Source: Dryas octopetala (Eukaryota; Streptophyta; Magnoliopsida; Rosales; Rosaceae). Taken from it: DNA of 64,000 nucleotides. The notes below the pieces were generated by a model. That model was not told the DNA's origin and made no database searches. It saw only the letters and a program-made list of their open reading frames with translations. Shown here one piece after another: positions 36,350 to 48,872 of this stretch. Each line of letters opens with the position of its first letter. Position 1 is the first letter of the stretch. The position numbers and the translations under genes were made by a program. The stretch is taken from the NCBI GenBank assembly GCA_963921425.1, contig OY992835.1, forward strand, positions 15,376,001 to 15,440,000, written 5' to 3'.

Positions 36350-37849
36350 TTAAAATTCATGCTCAGCAAAATTGTTCAGTCTAAAATTAATTGACATGCA
36401 ATGTGTGAAAAAATCTAATATTTATATATCTCAAGATGTGCGCAATGCTTACTTCTCACACAATGGGCTATGATATATATGTTGCAGACTTGCAGTCCTA
36501 CCTCAATTATTGGTTGCTCAGCTACTGGTCCCATCTACTGGTCAATTATATATCATCACAAGAGGTTGCATATAATGATAAGAAGGAAGAGTTGAAACAA
36601 GATTTAATGGCACTGGAATTTGCTGATATTCTATATGTGAAAACTGATGATGTATCAATTCAATTCATGTATATATATACATGAATATATGGATACACTT
36701 AATTAATTCACACCCATGTTAATCTAGCTTTTCTATTAAAAAAAATTAATCTAGTTTCATCTGACTTATACATTGTTAGCTTTTCTGATAATTTTAACTT
36801 TCAAAATTTAGTGATTAATTTGTTTGATATGGCTTCAAAGCTCTGATTAGAGGAGGTCATGAGCTCTTGTACGTAGCCTTATTCATGTATATAGCTAGGT
36901 AGATATATATCATTAATTGATCATTTGCTTTCAATCGTCTATAATATGTGGACTTTTCCAGTTCAATTACTTTCTACGTGAGGGTTTTGAGAGATTATAG
37001 TGCTTAATTACTACACATCATCAACAAATTAAGTATGGTAATTATATATTCTAAATGCATAAAAAATTAAATTTAAACTCCAAAATCAATATATCCTATC
37101 ACATCTATATTCGGTGTTAAGAGTAGTGAGCTAGCTAGAGGTACTGTTTGTGTGAAAAAATTCATATATATTAAGTTCTGATTAAGCACCATATTAGAGT
37201 AAACTTAATTTGACATCGTGTTCATTTTGCAAGTTTGATTTATCTAAAGTATATATACACAATCTAATAAAGCAGACCGTTTAAATTCATGCAAGATATA
37301 TATATCGCTCTCCCATTACGTATATATATTTGTTAAATAATGTTAGAAATTGCATATTTAATATCACAACGACAACAACCAGAATAAAAAGGGTCAAAAT
37401 TAATAAACATAAACAATCGAAAAAAACAGTAAACAACCGAAGGGGGAAGATAAAGAACGCCGATGCAAATTTAAAATCAGTATATATTTAAATACCATGC
37501 ACATTATCTTTTTTTTTTTTTTTTTTTTTTTGTGTCATGCAATATATCATATCTCGTAGAACGTTAGTTGGCATGCCAAACTTAAAAGCCTTTTTTTTTT
37601 TTTTGGCCAGGGGAAGCTTAAAGCCTTAAATACATACACACCATGTAGTGATATATGTAGGTGTATACTTTCCGTAGAACGTTAGTAAACAATAAAGTCA
37701 CAACTAACACCCAACCCAATCAATAATTAATGTATATCAATGCACTCTCTCATAAGTTTTCGTCCTGCCGGTAGAGATATAGATAAATGTAAATAGTTTA
37801 AGTGCAGCAAAACAATTAAGCTACGTAAGAGTTCTCATATGTTATGTAA

Positions 37850-38174
37850 GAGCATTTCCAACCGACTTAAGCAAAAGTTTTTGGCTGCTCAATTAGTTGT
37901 GTTAAGTTGGATAAATTATCTTCAATAGTCTCTGTAAATAGGGTTCGTCAAAATAAGGATCCAAAGTCAGCTTGTCAGTTTTAATTAGTGAATCTGGCTC
38001 TTCAAATCTTAATAAAATTTTAACTTTTCTAAACAAGAAAAAAAAAAATGAAATTGAAGAATGTGTTGGAGTTCACAATTTTAAAGTAAGAAATTTTGGC
38101 CTCTTCAAATTGTCACATAAGTCAATAAAGTAAGATTTCAAGAGCCAAATTTGAGGAGTCTGTTGGAGATGCTC
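37850..38174. repeat. PIF/Harbinger-type MITE
   Basis: About 325 bases with ends GAGCATTTCCAAC (left) and, read backwards, GAGCATCTCCAAC (right), and a TAA flank on both sides (37847-37849 and 38175-38177). It is a common plant Tourist-like end sequence. Confidence 0.8.
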
Positions 38175-40394
38175 TAAGATAACTATTAAACTTTAAAAGT
38201 TGGTCTAATAAAATAAGACAACAATGTGTAAATAAACTTTAACTTCACTCGTAAATGGTCATTTAATTTAATGGATGATACTCAGTCTTTTTTTGTCGGA
38301 TAAGGTTCTAAGTTCAAATTTCATGTATAATAGTTGATTAATTAAAAAAAACATTTTACTTCATCCAAGACATAATAAATTGTAATTATATGAGCTAAAC
38401 ATATTAATAACTTATAATTGTATGATGTTGGAGCATATACATATGACAATTTAACTTGACATGAATTGTCTGTTCTGATTCCATATAATAAAATTAAAAT
38501 ATTTAACACAAAATCAATTGACATGAATGAAGGCACCCATTATGACATTATGTCATTAACTATCACAAACCCCTTTATTTTAAGTGACAAGTACTCCTCG
38601 TTTAATTGTATCAGCGGTTTCACATGGCCCTGGCTCATTCAATTTGGTCTCACCTTCACCATGCTCAAATTTGGACAACTTTGATCTCTTTGACTCTATG
38701 GAGCAAAATCGAGGCCCATATTTAGGTATCACTGTCACTCTCAGACACCATTGGAGAAGGCCAGAAAAGATATATCAACCAGTCAAATATAACTTCTGTG
38801 AACAATTAATTGGACTTCCCATTTTTTGGTAGAGACTGATTGGATGCATTATTAATGGTCCTCTCGACAATTTGCCCTTCAATTATAAGGTCGCATGTGT
38901 CCATTGTGAATCTGTGATCATACCATTTGAGTTGTGACTTTTGATTTTACAGAATTATAATATATTATATTATAAATTTATATTGTATGTGGTGGTCTCT
39001 CCACTATTATTGAATATATAGATGCAATAAAATAAGTCAACCAAAAAATCTAGTTGTTAAATAGAAAGGTCCAAAAAACAAGAAGTTCCAGGGAAGAAAT
39101 CCGGTCGTCAGTCGTCGCATACGATCCATATTTCTATATAATATGAATTACGGATACAAAAAGTGGCTACCATATTGGCCACTATATACACAAAATAAGG
39201 AAAACAATTGCATTCACAGTATTCACTTATACATAATTGTTTATCAAAATTAATAAATATAATAATAATAATTAAAAAAAGAAAGAAAAAAAGCTGGCTT
39301 GCTAGCTATGATGGACAAGCATCATAATGAATTATGAAATGAGCGTACATAATGTACTATTCTTTTTACGGTAATAATAAGTCTTGCTCGCATTTTTATA
39401 GACTTATACAGTTATAGTTATAGTGTTATACGCATTACACATTTCAATATTTTTTCTTTATTTAGACTTTAATTATATATACAGCCCAAATGAGTACAAG
39501 AGAGATCTTTTTTTTTTTTTTTGTACAAGAGAAGAGAGAGAGATCAATTTTATCAAAAGATCTCAACATTAATATTTGTATTTAATTTCTGTCTATATAT
39601 ACCAACCGATGACTTTTACTTAATTGATGTAAATTACATATATGATTCTATTTTAACCGCATGTTGAAATATTCAATCAAATCATGAAGTATATATGCTT
39701 TCTTAATTAGCTGCTTAATCATTAAAAAAAAAACTTATATATATACTATTATATTGTGTTCATTGTCAAACTAAAGAGTACGTAAAGAGTAAGCCAAAGT
39801 ATCATATACACGTTTTTCTTGTCGAATACCTACTGGTCTGTCTTTTAATTTCTTCTTTGTGTTACCACAACTACAATTCCCACATATTCCTTCTTAATCA
39901 TTACAAATTTTCTATTTTAAGTTAGTGTCAAGGCCAAAGTATACATACACGTCAGCATATCCTTGACCAAAATAATATATATATACATTACATGCACGTC
40001 AGCATAATGGATTGCATGTTATGTGTGGATCCTCTCGTTTTCGTCTCCCCTTTCTTTCCTCACATTTTCTCATAATTCAAATTTCAGCCGTTTAACTCCC
40101 CTTAAATAGAATTAAATTGTTTTTGTTATCTTTGATATTTATAGATATATAAAATAAAGACAATTTAAAAAAAAAAAAAACAATTGTTTAATAAAGTACC
40201 AAACTCCCCTCAATGAAAAGAGGATCCTCTCCCCCTCCCCCTCCCCTCTCTCCCTAGCTAGAATATATGATGCATGTTATTATGTGACAATATAGGGCAT
40301 GTACATTTATTAAACTAGAATCAAAATGAGCATGAAACATAATAAGCAAAATCATAATAAGAAGGATTTGGAATGAGAAGGAATTATAATAAGC

Positions 40395-41070
40395 ACGACG
40401 AAATGTGCAAGAATCAGAATCAGAATCAAACATTCTCATTAAAATGTTTACTAACAGTTAGGAATTTGAATGAAAATAAAGCTGTGTTTACTAACTAGCA
40501 AGAATCATAATCAAAACCAGTTTGATTACTAAAATGCCTTGTGCAAAACGAATTATGTTAACTGCTTTACTAATCACAATTCTTCAAAAGAAAATTATCC
40601 TTATAGTCTACTACATACTTACTAAAACTTACACTGATTTTGTTTCCCAATTAAAACTGGCTTTTTTATTCTGAACTTTTTTAGATTTATTTAGTTTTTT
40701 AAGATTTATGTAGTTTTTTAAATTTATTAATTTAATTTATTTTCTTTCAATTTATATACATTTGTTTATTTTTTCAAGCTTTATTCAATTTTTTTTTATC
40801 CATTAAATTAAAATGAATTTTGTTTATATGTAGACCTGTAGAAGGCATTTTGGGATTTTCAAAAAAAATTAGAAAGGTATTTTTGACATGAGAATTTTCA
40901 TTTTGGCTCCCCCTCCATTCCGAACCTCACCTAAGGAATCTCATTCTCCTAATATCAGAAGCCTCATTCCTGATTTCATTCTCATATGTTAGTAAATACA
41001 TGAATGGATCCATTCATGGGAATGATGTTAGTAAATAAGAATGAGAATGATTCTCATTTATTCCTTGTTA
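40395..41070. repeat. Imperfect inverted repeat with AGAATGAGAATG-type ends
   Basis: The left side (TTTACTAACAGTTAGGAATTTG near 40447) pairs imperfectly with the right side (ATTTCATTCTCATATGTTAGTAAAT near 40973-40997), and AATGAGAATGATTCTCATT-like palindromes occur near 41040-41060. Probably one or two overlapping, decayed MITEs; boundaries are approximate. Confidence 0.5.
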
Positions 41071-41814
41071 ATCAAAAATGTCATCCCCTTGTTAGGTAAG
41101 TTTATCTCTGTTCTAGATCCCATGACTTGCCTATTAAAATTCCAGCATCTCTTGCATACATGGGCAAAGCCGAGCAGTACAGCTTGAACTGAGCTCATGG
41201 CTCAAAAAGTCAAAAGTCAAAACTGAGGCAGTAAGGGGCCGGGGCTTGGTTCTTGAAAGTTTGACCATCTTCCCTTTGCAATAGCGACTTATTATTTCCC
41301 AAAAATATATTTAGCAACATAATGTATTGCATATTTGCATGTAAACTTTTATTGACCAGGTTTGTACCATAATACTATTATTAAGAGAAAAAAAAAAAAA
41401 AAAAAAAAAAACCTACCAAAAAGATATCTCAAATTTTAGTCATTAGATGATGTAGAACAGTGAAAGGTAATAAGAGAATGTCTGATTTTTCAAAATAAAT
41501 AAGGTTCATGTCACAAAAAATAAAAAAGTTTAGAGAAAACATATATATAAATAAATAAAACATTGCACATTAGTTGGAATTCAAAATTTTAGGATTTACA
41601 TTGGCATCCCTAGTATTACTCTATCATGTAACAGCTATGTCTAAAAAATCAAGACTTCATATATATTGCATCAATCGGTGCATATTCAACTTCACATTCA
41701 ACTTGTAGAAGTGATACAGATGAAGTGTTAGACACTCAATACGCATTATACACATACAAGACCATATTATTGCAACAAGCAAGCAGAATGAAACCCTATT
41801 TGGTCACCAGAGGA

Positions 41815-43988
41815 TCAACCATCAGATTCACACCATTCTTGTAAGGTTGGTGTTGCAACTCCAATGTTCTTCATGTCAAATATATTGGCTGGTTCACCAG
41901 AATTTACCATTTCCAAGTCAGCCAAGGGTATCACTCAGCAATCCATCTTCAAAGACAATTAGAATTATATACAGAGGTATAATAGAAGAAACAGCTCGGA
42001 TGTGTGTGTTAGACCCGAATAAGGGTCATTGATGATATTGTAGTGCACAACAGAATATAAATGACGGTGCATGCAGTGTACACACAAACATGTATGACTT
42101 GAACAAGTAGTCTAACCGGTGATACAACATATTCCGCCAGTGATGATGGCCTTATTAGGCTCCTCAGTCCGCAGAGCATTGAATTTCCTCATACTAAAAG
42201 TAATTATGGTAAAAAGCCAAGATCCCAATTTCAACATGAATGCCAAGAACTATCCAAAGGAGTAACAAATCCAATTCTTGTTCGAGCTTCCTTTACATTA
42301 GCTAGTCGGATACTTAAAGCTATCAATTCTGACCATCAATAAATAAGAAAATCCAATTGTTAAACCACCCCAGCACCTTTCCCACCTTCTTTCATCTCTT
42401 ATATTTCCATCTCTCTTCCCACACTGTTTCCACTAGGAAAGGGTGAAGGTCTATACCACCAGCCTATAATTAATGGTACTTACGAAACAAAGTTCTGAGT
42501 TCAATGTTGAGAAGGAGGCGTTTGAGTTAATTTATCTGATTCCTACACTAACAGCCTACCAAGATTCCTACTTTTCCCTTCTGCTAATATATCCTGAATT
42601 CACCGAAAAATAGGTTTCAAAAATGATTATATCAGGCATTTGCTTGCAAATTGATAAAATAACAAGATATAAAATCTATCTACGTCATCCCATTTAACTC
42701 ATTAAGGGTCGATAGTATATAAACAATCAATAATCCAAATCAGCCTCCCTCCCAACTCCCAAACTCAACAAGTTCAATTGTATGAAGACTATGAGTCACC
42801 TATTCTCATACTCAATTTCCAATCTATGATGATAAATCAACAGGATCAAAATCAACCTCAAGAATCATATAACGTTTAAACAAACTTGAAGACCATCACC
42901 GTTCCCAAACCATCCATTTTAATCGAATTTTGAAGTGAAAATCCTCTATGGTTAACCAAAGCATGTATCTTTTGTGGAAAATGAAACACAACAATTAACA
43001 CAGGGAAACATTAGCATCGCGAAAACAGAAAGCACGTACCCGCATGTATCTCAGGTGTAGCAGCAGCTGTGGCATCAACAATAACTGTAACAGATTTGTA
43101 ATCCAAAGCGACAGCATCAAACACAGTCTGCCTAATACAGTTTGGAGTCTGCACACCTACAAATACAGAACCAAAAAATTACAAACTTTTACAATACCAA
43201 AAACACACATTCTAGAAACAAAACAAGTGGTCTCCAATGCTTGAATATCTCACTCACCAGTGATAATCAAACTGTCAATTCCTGCACCCTGAAGAAATGA
43301 ATGAAGGTGTGTAGCAAAGAATGCACTAAACCGGGTCTTGACCAACTTATAGTCCCCTTCTTCAATCACAAGCCCACCAACAAGTTCAGCACCTAGCTGA
43401 CCCTTAACGGTTGGACCCACTTTCCCAGCAGGATATAAGTGCCGGCGAAAAAGCTCAACATCTCTTCCTAGTGGGTCATGTTCACGCACAACCTACCATT
43501 TTTTTATTTAAATGAACTGTTAAAAATCCTTTTTTAACTGGAAATTAAAGTGAAATTAATGTATCTATCCCACAATACAATCAAAATATACTGTTTTTCT
43601 TAATTGCAAAATGGAGGAATAAAAGTTGTACTTGGTATTAAAATTGTGGGTCTTGTACTTTTCATTGTTCTAGTTTGCAACAAGTAGAAATTTGAGCTGA
43701 AAATGAACAAGGGAATAGAAAAAGTAGTTGGGTACCCAAACAACGAAAATACCACGCTGCCTAGCGAATTGAACGGCCTGGATTACATTTGGGACTATGG
43801 CTTTGCCTCCATTCACTAGCATAGGACCATCCACATCTATGAAATCTTTCTACAAAAACACAAAACACAAAAAACCCAATTCATTTTACTTTGAATGAAA
43901 GCAGAGAATGAGAGAGTTTAAGAGATAGATAGATATAGACCTGCATGTCAATGACAAGGAGAGCTGTGTTCTTCCATTGGTCTGGCAT
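41815..43988 (-). CDS. Isochorismatase-family (nicotinamidase-like) hydrolase
   Basis: Small soluble hydrolase-fold protein, closest in memory to Arabidopsis At3g16190, listed as a probable inactive nicotinamidase, so activity is uncertain. Five exons: 43988-43941, 43849-43736, 43492-43258, 43156-43040 and 41888-41815; 195 residues, the length of the Arabidopsis protein. The family triad positions are filled: Asp14 (LLVIDMQKDF), Lys106 (VKTRFSAFF) and Cys139 (GVQTPNCIRQT). Other family marks are REHDPLGRDVELF (57-69), DATAAATPEIHA and the C-terminal IFDMKNIGVATP. The last intron is long (about 1.15 kb). The gene runs in the same direction as the NPF gene. A decayed exon copy lies upstream near 48.7 kb. 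Confidence 0.93.
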
Positions 43989-44530
43989 ACTTCAGTCTTT
44001 TGGTCTTTCAGAGACTGAATCAGTTGGAGTGAAGAGTGAGTAACTACCCTCATATGGATAACTCCGGCCCAGCTTGAAAAATGGTTAAGAGAAAAGACCC
44101 ATGTAGAGTAAGATCCAGACTGGCTTTCATGCTGGGCTCAATTATGGCATTTGGGCTGGACCCAACTGAACAAACACCTTTGGAAATTATTTTAGGGGCT
44201 TTCCATTGATACACCCCAAAATGTTTCTCCCAAAACTTCCACTTTTGTCCCAAATAAAATAAAAAACAAAAAAAAACAATCACAATTTGAAACAAAATAT
44301 TAGGCAGAACACCCCCCCCCCCCTTCCCCACCCCTCCTCATAATCCCCTACTCTTATTTCAAAAGCGGAGCAAAAGATTGGCTAGTCTAGGCTGTAGCCT
44401 GGGATGGCCCAACTAGAAATTCTTTTTTCTATGTAAATTTGACAGTCCATCCCAATCTCATAGGAAAATACTTGGATGCCATCCACCCCTCTCCCTAAAA
44501 ATCTTCGTTCGACAATATATGTTTAAAATT

Positions 44531-45187
44531 AGAACTGTTCAATTTTTAAATCACTTATTAAAGATTACTTCTATAAAAATTAACTTAATCGAAAATTGTT
44601 TGGTTATGTAAATGTTATTGAATAAATAGACAATCTGTATTTAAAGAGTGGTTTTTTGACCAAACCATCTATTTATTTGATAACAGTTAGACCTTCTACA
44701 ATGGTGATCCCCAAATACCCAATACCCAAATCAATTTTGAGTATCAAAAAGTGTAAAAATATAAATTTTAGGGATCACCAACACAATGGTGTTGAGGCCC
44801 AAATATGAGGATATTAATATTTAACTCATTTATTTATTGGTGGGTCAGCCATTTAATTTGGTGATGGGTCAGCCATTTAATTTGGTGATGGGCCAGCCAT
44901 TTAATAGCTTTATTTGTTAGTGGGTCAGCTATTTAATTTGGTTTTGGGTATAGTCTATACCCAAAATTGGGGATAACTTTTGGGTCTCAAAAAATTATGG
45001 GGATCACATTTCAGCCCATTGTGGCTGGACTATACGCATTTTATACCCAAAAAATGGGTTTGGGGATCAGATTCAGGCTGCATTGTGGAAGGCCTTACAT
45101 AACCAAACGATTTTCGATTGAATTGATTTTTTGCAGAGATGATCTTTAATAGATAATATAAAACATGAACAGTTCTGATCTTGAACC
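44531..45187. repeat. Inverted-repeat element (30756 family) split by a later insertion
   Basis: The left part (GAACTGTTCAATTTTT, CTTAATCGAAAATTGTTTGG) and right part (ACCAAACGATTTTCGATT, GAACAGTTCTGATCTTGAAC) match the two halves of the element at 30756-31158 and pair with each other. The centre is interrupted exactly within the ACAGTTA-TATAAC motif by the element at 44690-45094. Confidence 0.7.
44690..45094. repeat. PIF/Harbinger-type MITE nested in another element
   Basis: Ends GACCTTCTACAATG (left) and, read backwards, GGCCTTCCACAATG (right), both leading into a GATCCCC block. A TTA flank on both sides (44687-44689 and 45095-45097) fits a PIF/Harbinger insertion. The interior carries about three tandem copies of a GGTCAGCCATTTAATTTGGT unit (44841-44943). 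Confidence 0.78.
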
Positions 45188-47739
45188 TGCACAACTGAAC
45201 GAGAACTTTGGGGGAGGGGGTGAATGCGCAAGTACACCCTGGCCTAGGGTTGCACCCAATCTCATTTATAGTCCATTTTAGCCTCATGATCCTCACCGAC
45301 TCAAGGAAATTTCTTGTCCAATCAATCTTCAAATCTTTAGCACATCAAGCCCAAGTCTAAATCTTACACCTCCTTTCTCTTTTAGGCCTAAGACTCTAGC
45401 TCGCCCTAAACTTTTGGGCTGGCTCTGCCACTGCCCCCTTCACTCTCTCAACACTGCCATCAGCCCCTCTATCTTCCTCCTCTATTCTCTCTATTTTCTC
45501 TTTCTCTCTATCGAGAGAAGTTTACTTACGATATTTAGTTGACATTCATAATAAATATCTAATGAATTATGAGTTCAATATATATATCATGTTTAGCAAA
45601 AAGATAGATAAAATAACATCATGCTTAGCAAAAAGATAGATATTCCTTACTCATTAATCATTATTAAGCAATCACTTATTCACAAACCTCTTGTGGGGCT
45701 AATAGTTTTCATTTCTCATCTTATGGAAAACCCTTTTCGCTCATCTTGGTCCTACCATTCTCTAGGGGCTATACAATCCTATTTGGTCAAATACATAGTA
45801 ACAAACTCTAATATTCTTTTCATTACAGTATTTTTGAACTTAGATAATAAGTCTAAGGGATTTTTGTTTCTCTCTATCCCTCTTTCTCTGTCTCTCTCCC
45901 TCTCACCGGAATGGCAATATAGTGTTTGTCAGCCAAGATCAATGACCCATGTGATACCCACTATTTATGCGGGTCCCACCTTTATAAGTAACTAACCTCT
46001 TGGCACGCGCTACGTGCATGTGAATTGACATTTTAAATTTTAAATTTTTTTATAACTTTTCACATAACTTTTCACTATTTTTTTCACGTTTTAAGGTAAT
46101 GGGTTGTCTTTTTTTTTTTTTTTTAATTTTATTTTAATAACTCTATTTTACAACTATGTCATCATTTATTATGTTGTTTTTATAAAACTATTTGTTGAAT
46201 GAAGGATAATTTAGGCAATCCCATTTTTGGTGAAGCCTGTAACACCAAATCCCTCTTTTGGCTTTATAATATTAAAGATGAGATCAATCAACAGTATTAT
46301 GATGAATAAATGCAGTACTAGTAGTATATATTACTCTTTAATTATTTTATTATTTTGGCAAATGGAATAATATTTATTTAAGATTTATAGGGGTGCAAAT
46401 GCAATAATATTCATTTAAGATTTTCCCATTGTAACTTTCCAAAGGGTAGAATCTGTTAGTCTTTAATTATATAATTTCTTTGAAAGATATATAAGTCTTT
46501 GATTATATATATTTTAAGAAAGGCTTTAATTATATATTGATATTAATTTAATTTGAATGTCAAATGCAATAAATGAAGTCTATCAAGAAACTAGTTAGCG
46601 TTGTGTTGGTGATATGTGGACAAGAACTAGATGTTGAGAATTGAGTTAACAAGTGTGCAAGTAATAAGATTCTGCACACCTCAAATCCAAGTGTACAGGA
46701 ATGGACCAGCACATATTTATATTAGTGGTTGTGTATTTTTTTTACACATGCATGCTTGATCAGTTTACCAATTTTTTTAATTGTATATCCCTTTCATTAA
46801 TTTTGTATTAATTTCTTTTTTTAATCTATATTTTCTTGCATATATAGCCAACATCAATTTTTGTAGATTCTTTGTGCTGGGCTTACTAACCTATATATTT
46901 AGGTTCTTGATGTCATTATCTTCGAAGTCAAAGTAATTGATAGAGATAGAAAAATGGCTTTCTTGACAATTTGGAGGCCGGGCAATTGTTTTTTAAGGAA
47001 GATCAATTAATTGGGTTTAAACACTGTAGAGTTTCATTAATAAAATCAGTTGATAATGCGATGCTCAACCAACACATGAAAACTATTGAGGCTGGAGATT
47101 CTCTTCGTTTTTTAATTATCTAATTTAAAAAACGAAACTACTAAATCAGTGATTTTTGTAAAAACGGTTTCAAATTGTTTAATTTATTCACCTTTTTTAT
47201 TCAGCTGAACCCATTGATTGAGAAAGCTGCGTAACGGTACGTTTTAGATATAAAAGCCATGGGCAATGAAACAAACACTAAACATGCAACAACACAGATC
47301 TAAATAGTGAAAAACTGAAAACATGCAAGTACGTGTTATGAATTTTATGGCCATAGGCCCATAACATATATGTTAATAAAACTCTTGTATACACCAAGAA
47401 ATTTTCAAAGAGTATTGCCATATTTACTTAGTATTTTAATTGACTATTTTGTGTATTATCTCTCAAATAGTGAATGTGAGATTTACTTAAATAGGTCTCA
47501 CATCTATTAAAAATATAATATATAATATAATCAAACAATCGATCTGTTGAAATAACAAATGTCCTTGTATAACATTTTAATAACATAATAATATCAAACT
47601 AAATATGAACTAGTATATAAATTCAGTCAATCAGAGTGAACAAATTAATGATTCAGATTCACAGTCGGATAAAAAAGTTTTTACAGATCAAACATATATC
47701 TTCAACACCAAAAATGCAGTGTTTTAGTCTCTCTAAACG

Positions 47740-47935
47740 TCATGGATTACGATGGCAACACCCCAACGGCCCTTGGGACATGGAGGAGCGTGTGATTGTA
47801 AGAGGCTGGGCCCTATTCGTATGTGGTCGAGTGCAATCTCTAAGGTGTCTGGAAAGACACTGAAAGTGGGATCCATATATGTGATAATATGAGCAGCTAT
47901 GTGCTACACATGCACATTTGGATCTTGACCTTCCC
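47740..47935. repeat. Diverged duplicated block, copy 1
   Basis: Shares with 50505-50715, in the same order and orientation, AACGTCA, TTACGATGGC, GAGGAGCGTG, a TCGAATGCAATCTC-like word, a GGTCCAGAAAGAC-like word and CCACAAGTC. Neither copy keeps a shared open frame. Nature unknown. Confidence 0.55.
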
Positions 47936-48674
47936 ACAAGTCACAATTGCAAGTTCAAAACCTAGCTACATGAGTGAATGGCATAATTAGTTGGGATGGT
48001 GTACTTATAATTGCTAAAGTAGGCTAGGTAGCTAAGGGACAAACATATATGATTGCTATAATAATGAGTATACTCATTGAAAACTTCCTTTTATCGATCA
48101 AAGAAGAAAAGTACAATTAATTATGTTGTGTTTTTAAAATTTATAAAGTATTTCTCAACCTTGCTCGAGTATATATATTTTAATTCAGGAAGACTTTTTG
48201 TGGGTCAGTTACAAGATTCATATTCCTGGACCCTTTTGTCTTCACATGTATAAATTAATTTCAGAGTAATATATATACTACTCTTATTTCAAGAAACTAC
48301 TATATCTAGGAGTTGAAAGCAATAAGTCTATCGGACAGAAAATACCAAAGCCCCCATTTAGCTAGTGCTAAGTTGATGATCATCAAGAATGCAGATTAAA
48401 GTAGCTTAGAAGTAGTGACAATAGCTAATAGAAATTAAGTTGGGCATGCGGGCATGCCTCAGATGAATGCATGGTGGTAATTTTTGACATACATGATAAA
48501 ATAGTTTGAACTTAACACAATTTAATTGACAGATTTAGATAAATAGATCATTTGTAACATAAACACGAATAATAAATAGGTCAGAATTAAAGTAATAAAG
48601 AAAGATAATGCCCTCAATCAATGGGTTCAGCTGAATATGATCAATCAATCTGTCAAAGAAAGCTAATGCCCTAG

Positions 48675-48872
48675 ACTGGGTCATGACCAACTTAATTATC
48701 ATGGTCCACTAATTCTTTAATCGTTAGGCCATCAACCAACTGATCCTCACCGACGTGCACTCTGCATTAATTTACCATTTTCCCCAGCAGTGGCTGCAGT
48801 AATACTACTACTACTATCACTATGCGTGCATGTGCTAACCGAAAAGTTCAGTATCTCTTCCTGCGATGTTGA
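48675..48872 (-). pseudogene. Decayed copy of exon 3 of the isochorismatase-like gene
   Basis: On the plus strand it carries, in the order found in the real exon (43258-43492), GGGTCATGACCAACTTA, CAACCAACT, TTTCCCCAGCAG and CAGTATCTCTTCCTG, matching GGGTCTTGACCAACTTA, CACCAACAAGT, TTTCCCAGCAG and CAACATCTCTTCCTA. A microsatellite-like TACTAC insertion and several indels break the frame. The matching protein segment is GRDVELF back to KLVKTR. Only this exon is clearly recognisable. A very weak similarity to exon 4 may lie near 48446-48478, in the position expected for it. Confidence 0.75.

Larger units (their letters stand above)
35014..41814. other. Long AT-rich spacer upstream of the NPF transporter
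   Basis: Nearly 7 kb without a convincing gene. It should contain the NPF promoter at its left end and the 3' end of the isochorismatase-like gene at its right. It carries small DNA transposons at 36123-36349 and 37850-38174, an imperfect inverted repeat at about 40395-41070, and many T/A tracts (37512-37531, 37593-37604, 41392-41411). Open frames near 36436 and 38466-38830 resemble nothing I know. Confidence 0.55.

Noticed and set aside
36436-36684. Plus-strand open frame of 82 codons between NPF and isochorismatase genes
   Set aside because: AT-rich, no recognisable family, no splice partners or homologous copy, and ending in a run of ATATAT codons; most likely chance.
45621-45995. Plus-strand open frame of 124 codons
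   Set aside because: No similarity I recognise, low-complexity Leu/Ser tail from a CT run, and no copy or splice context.
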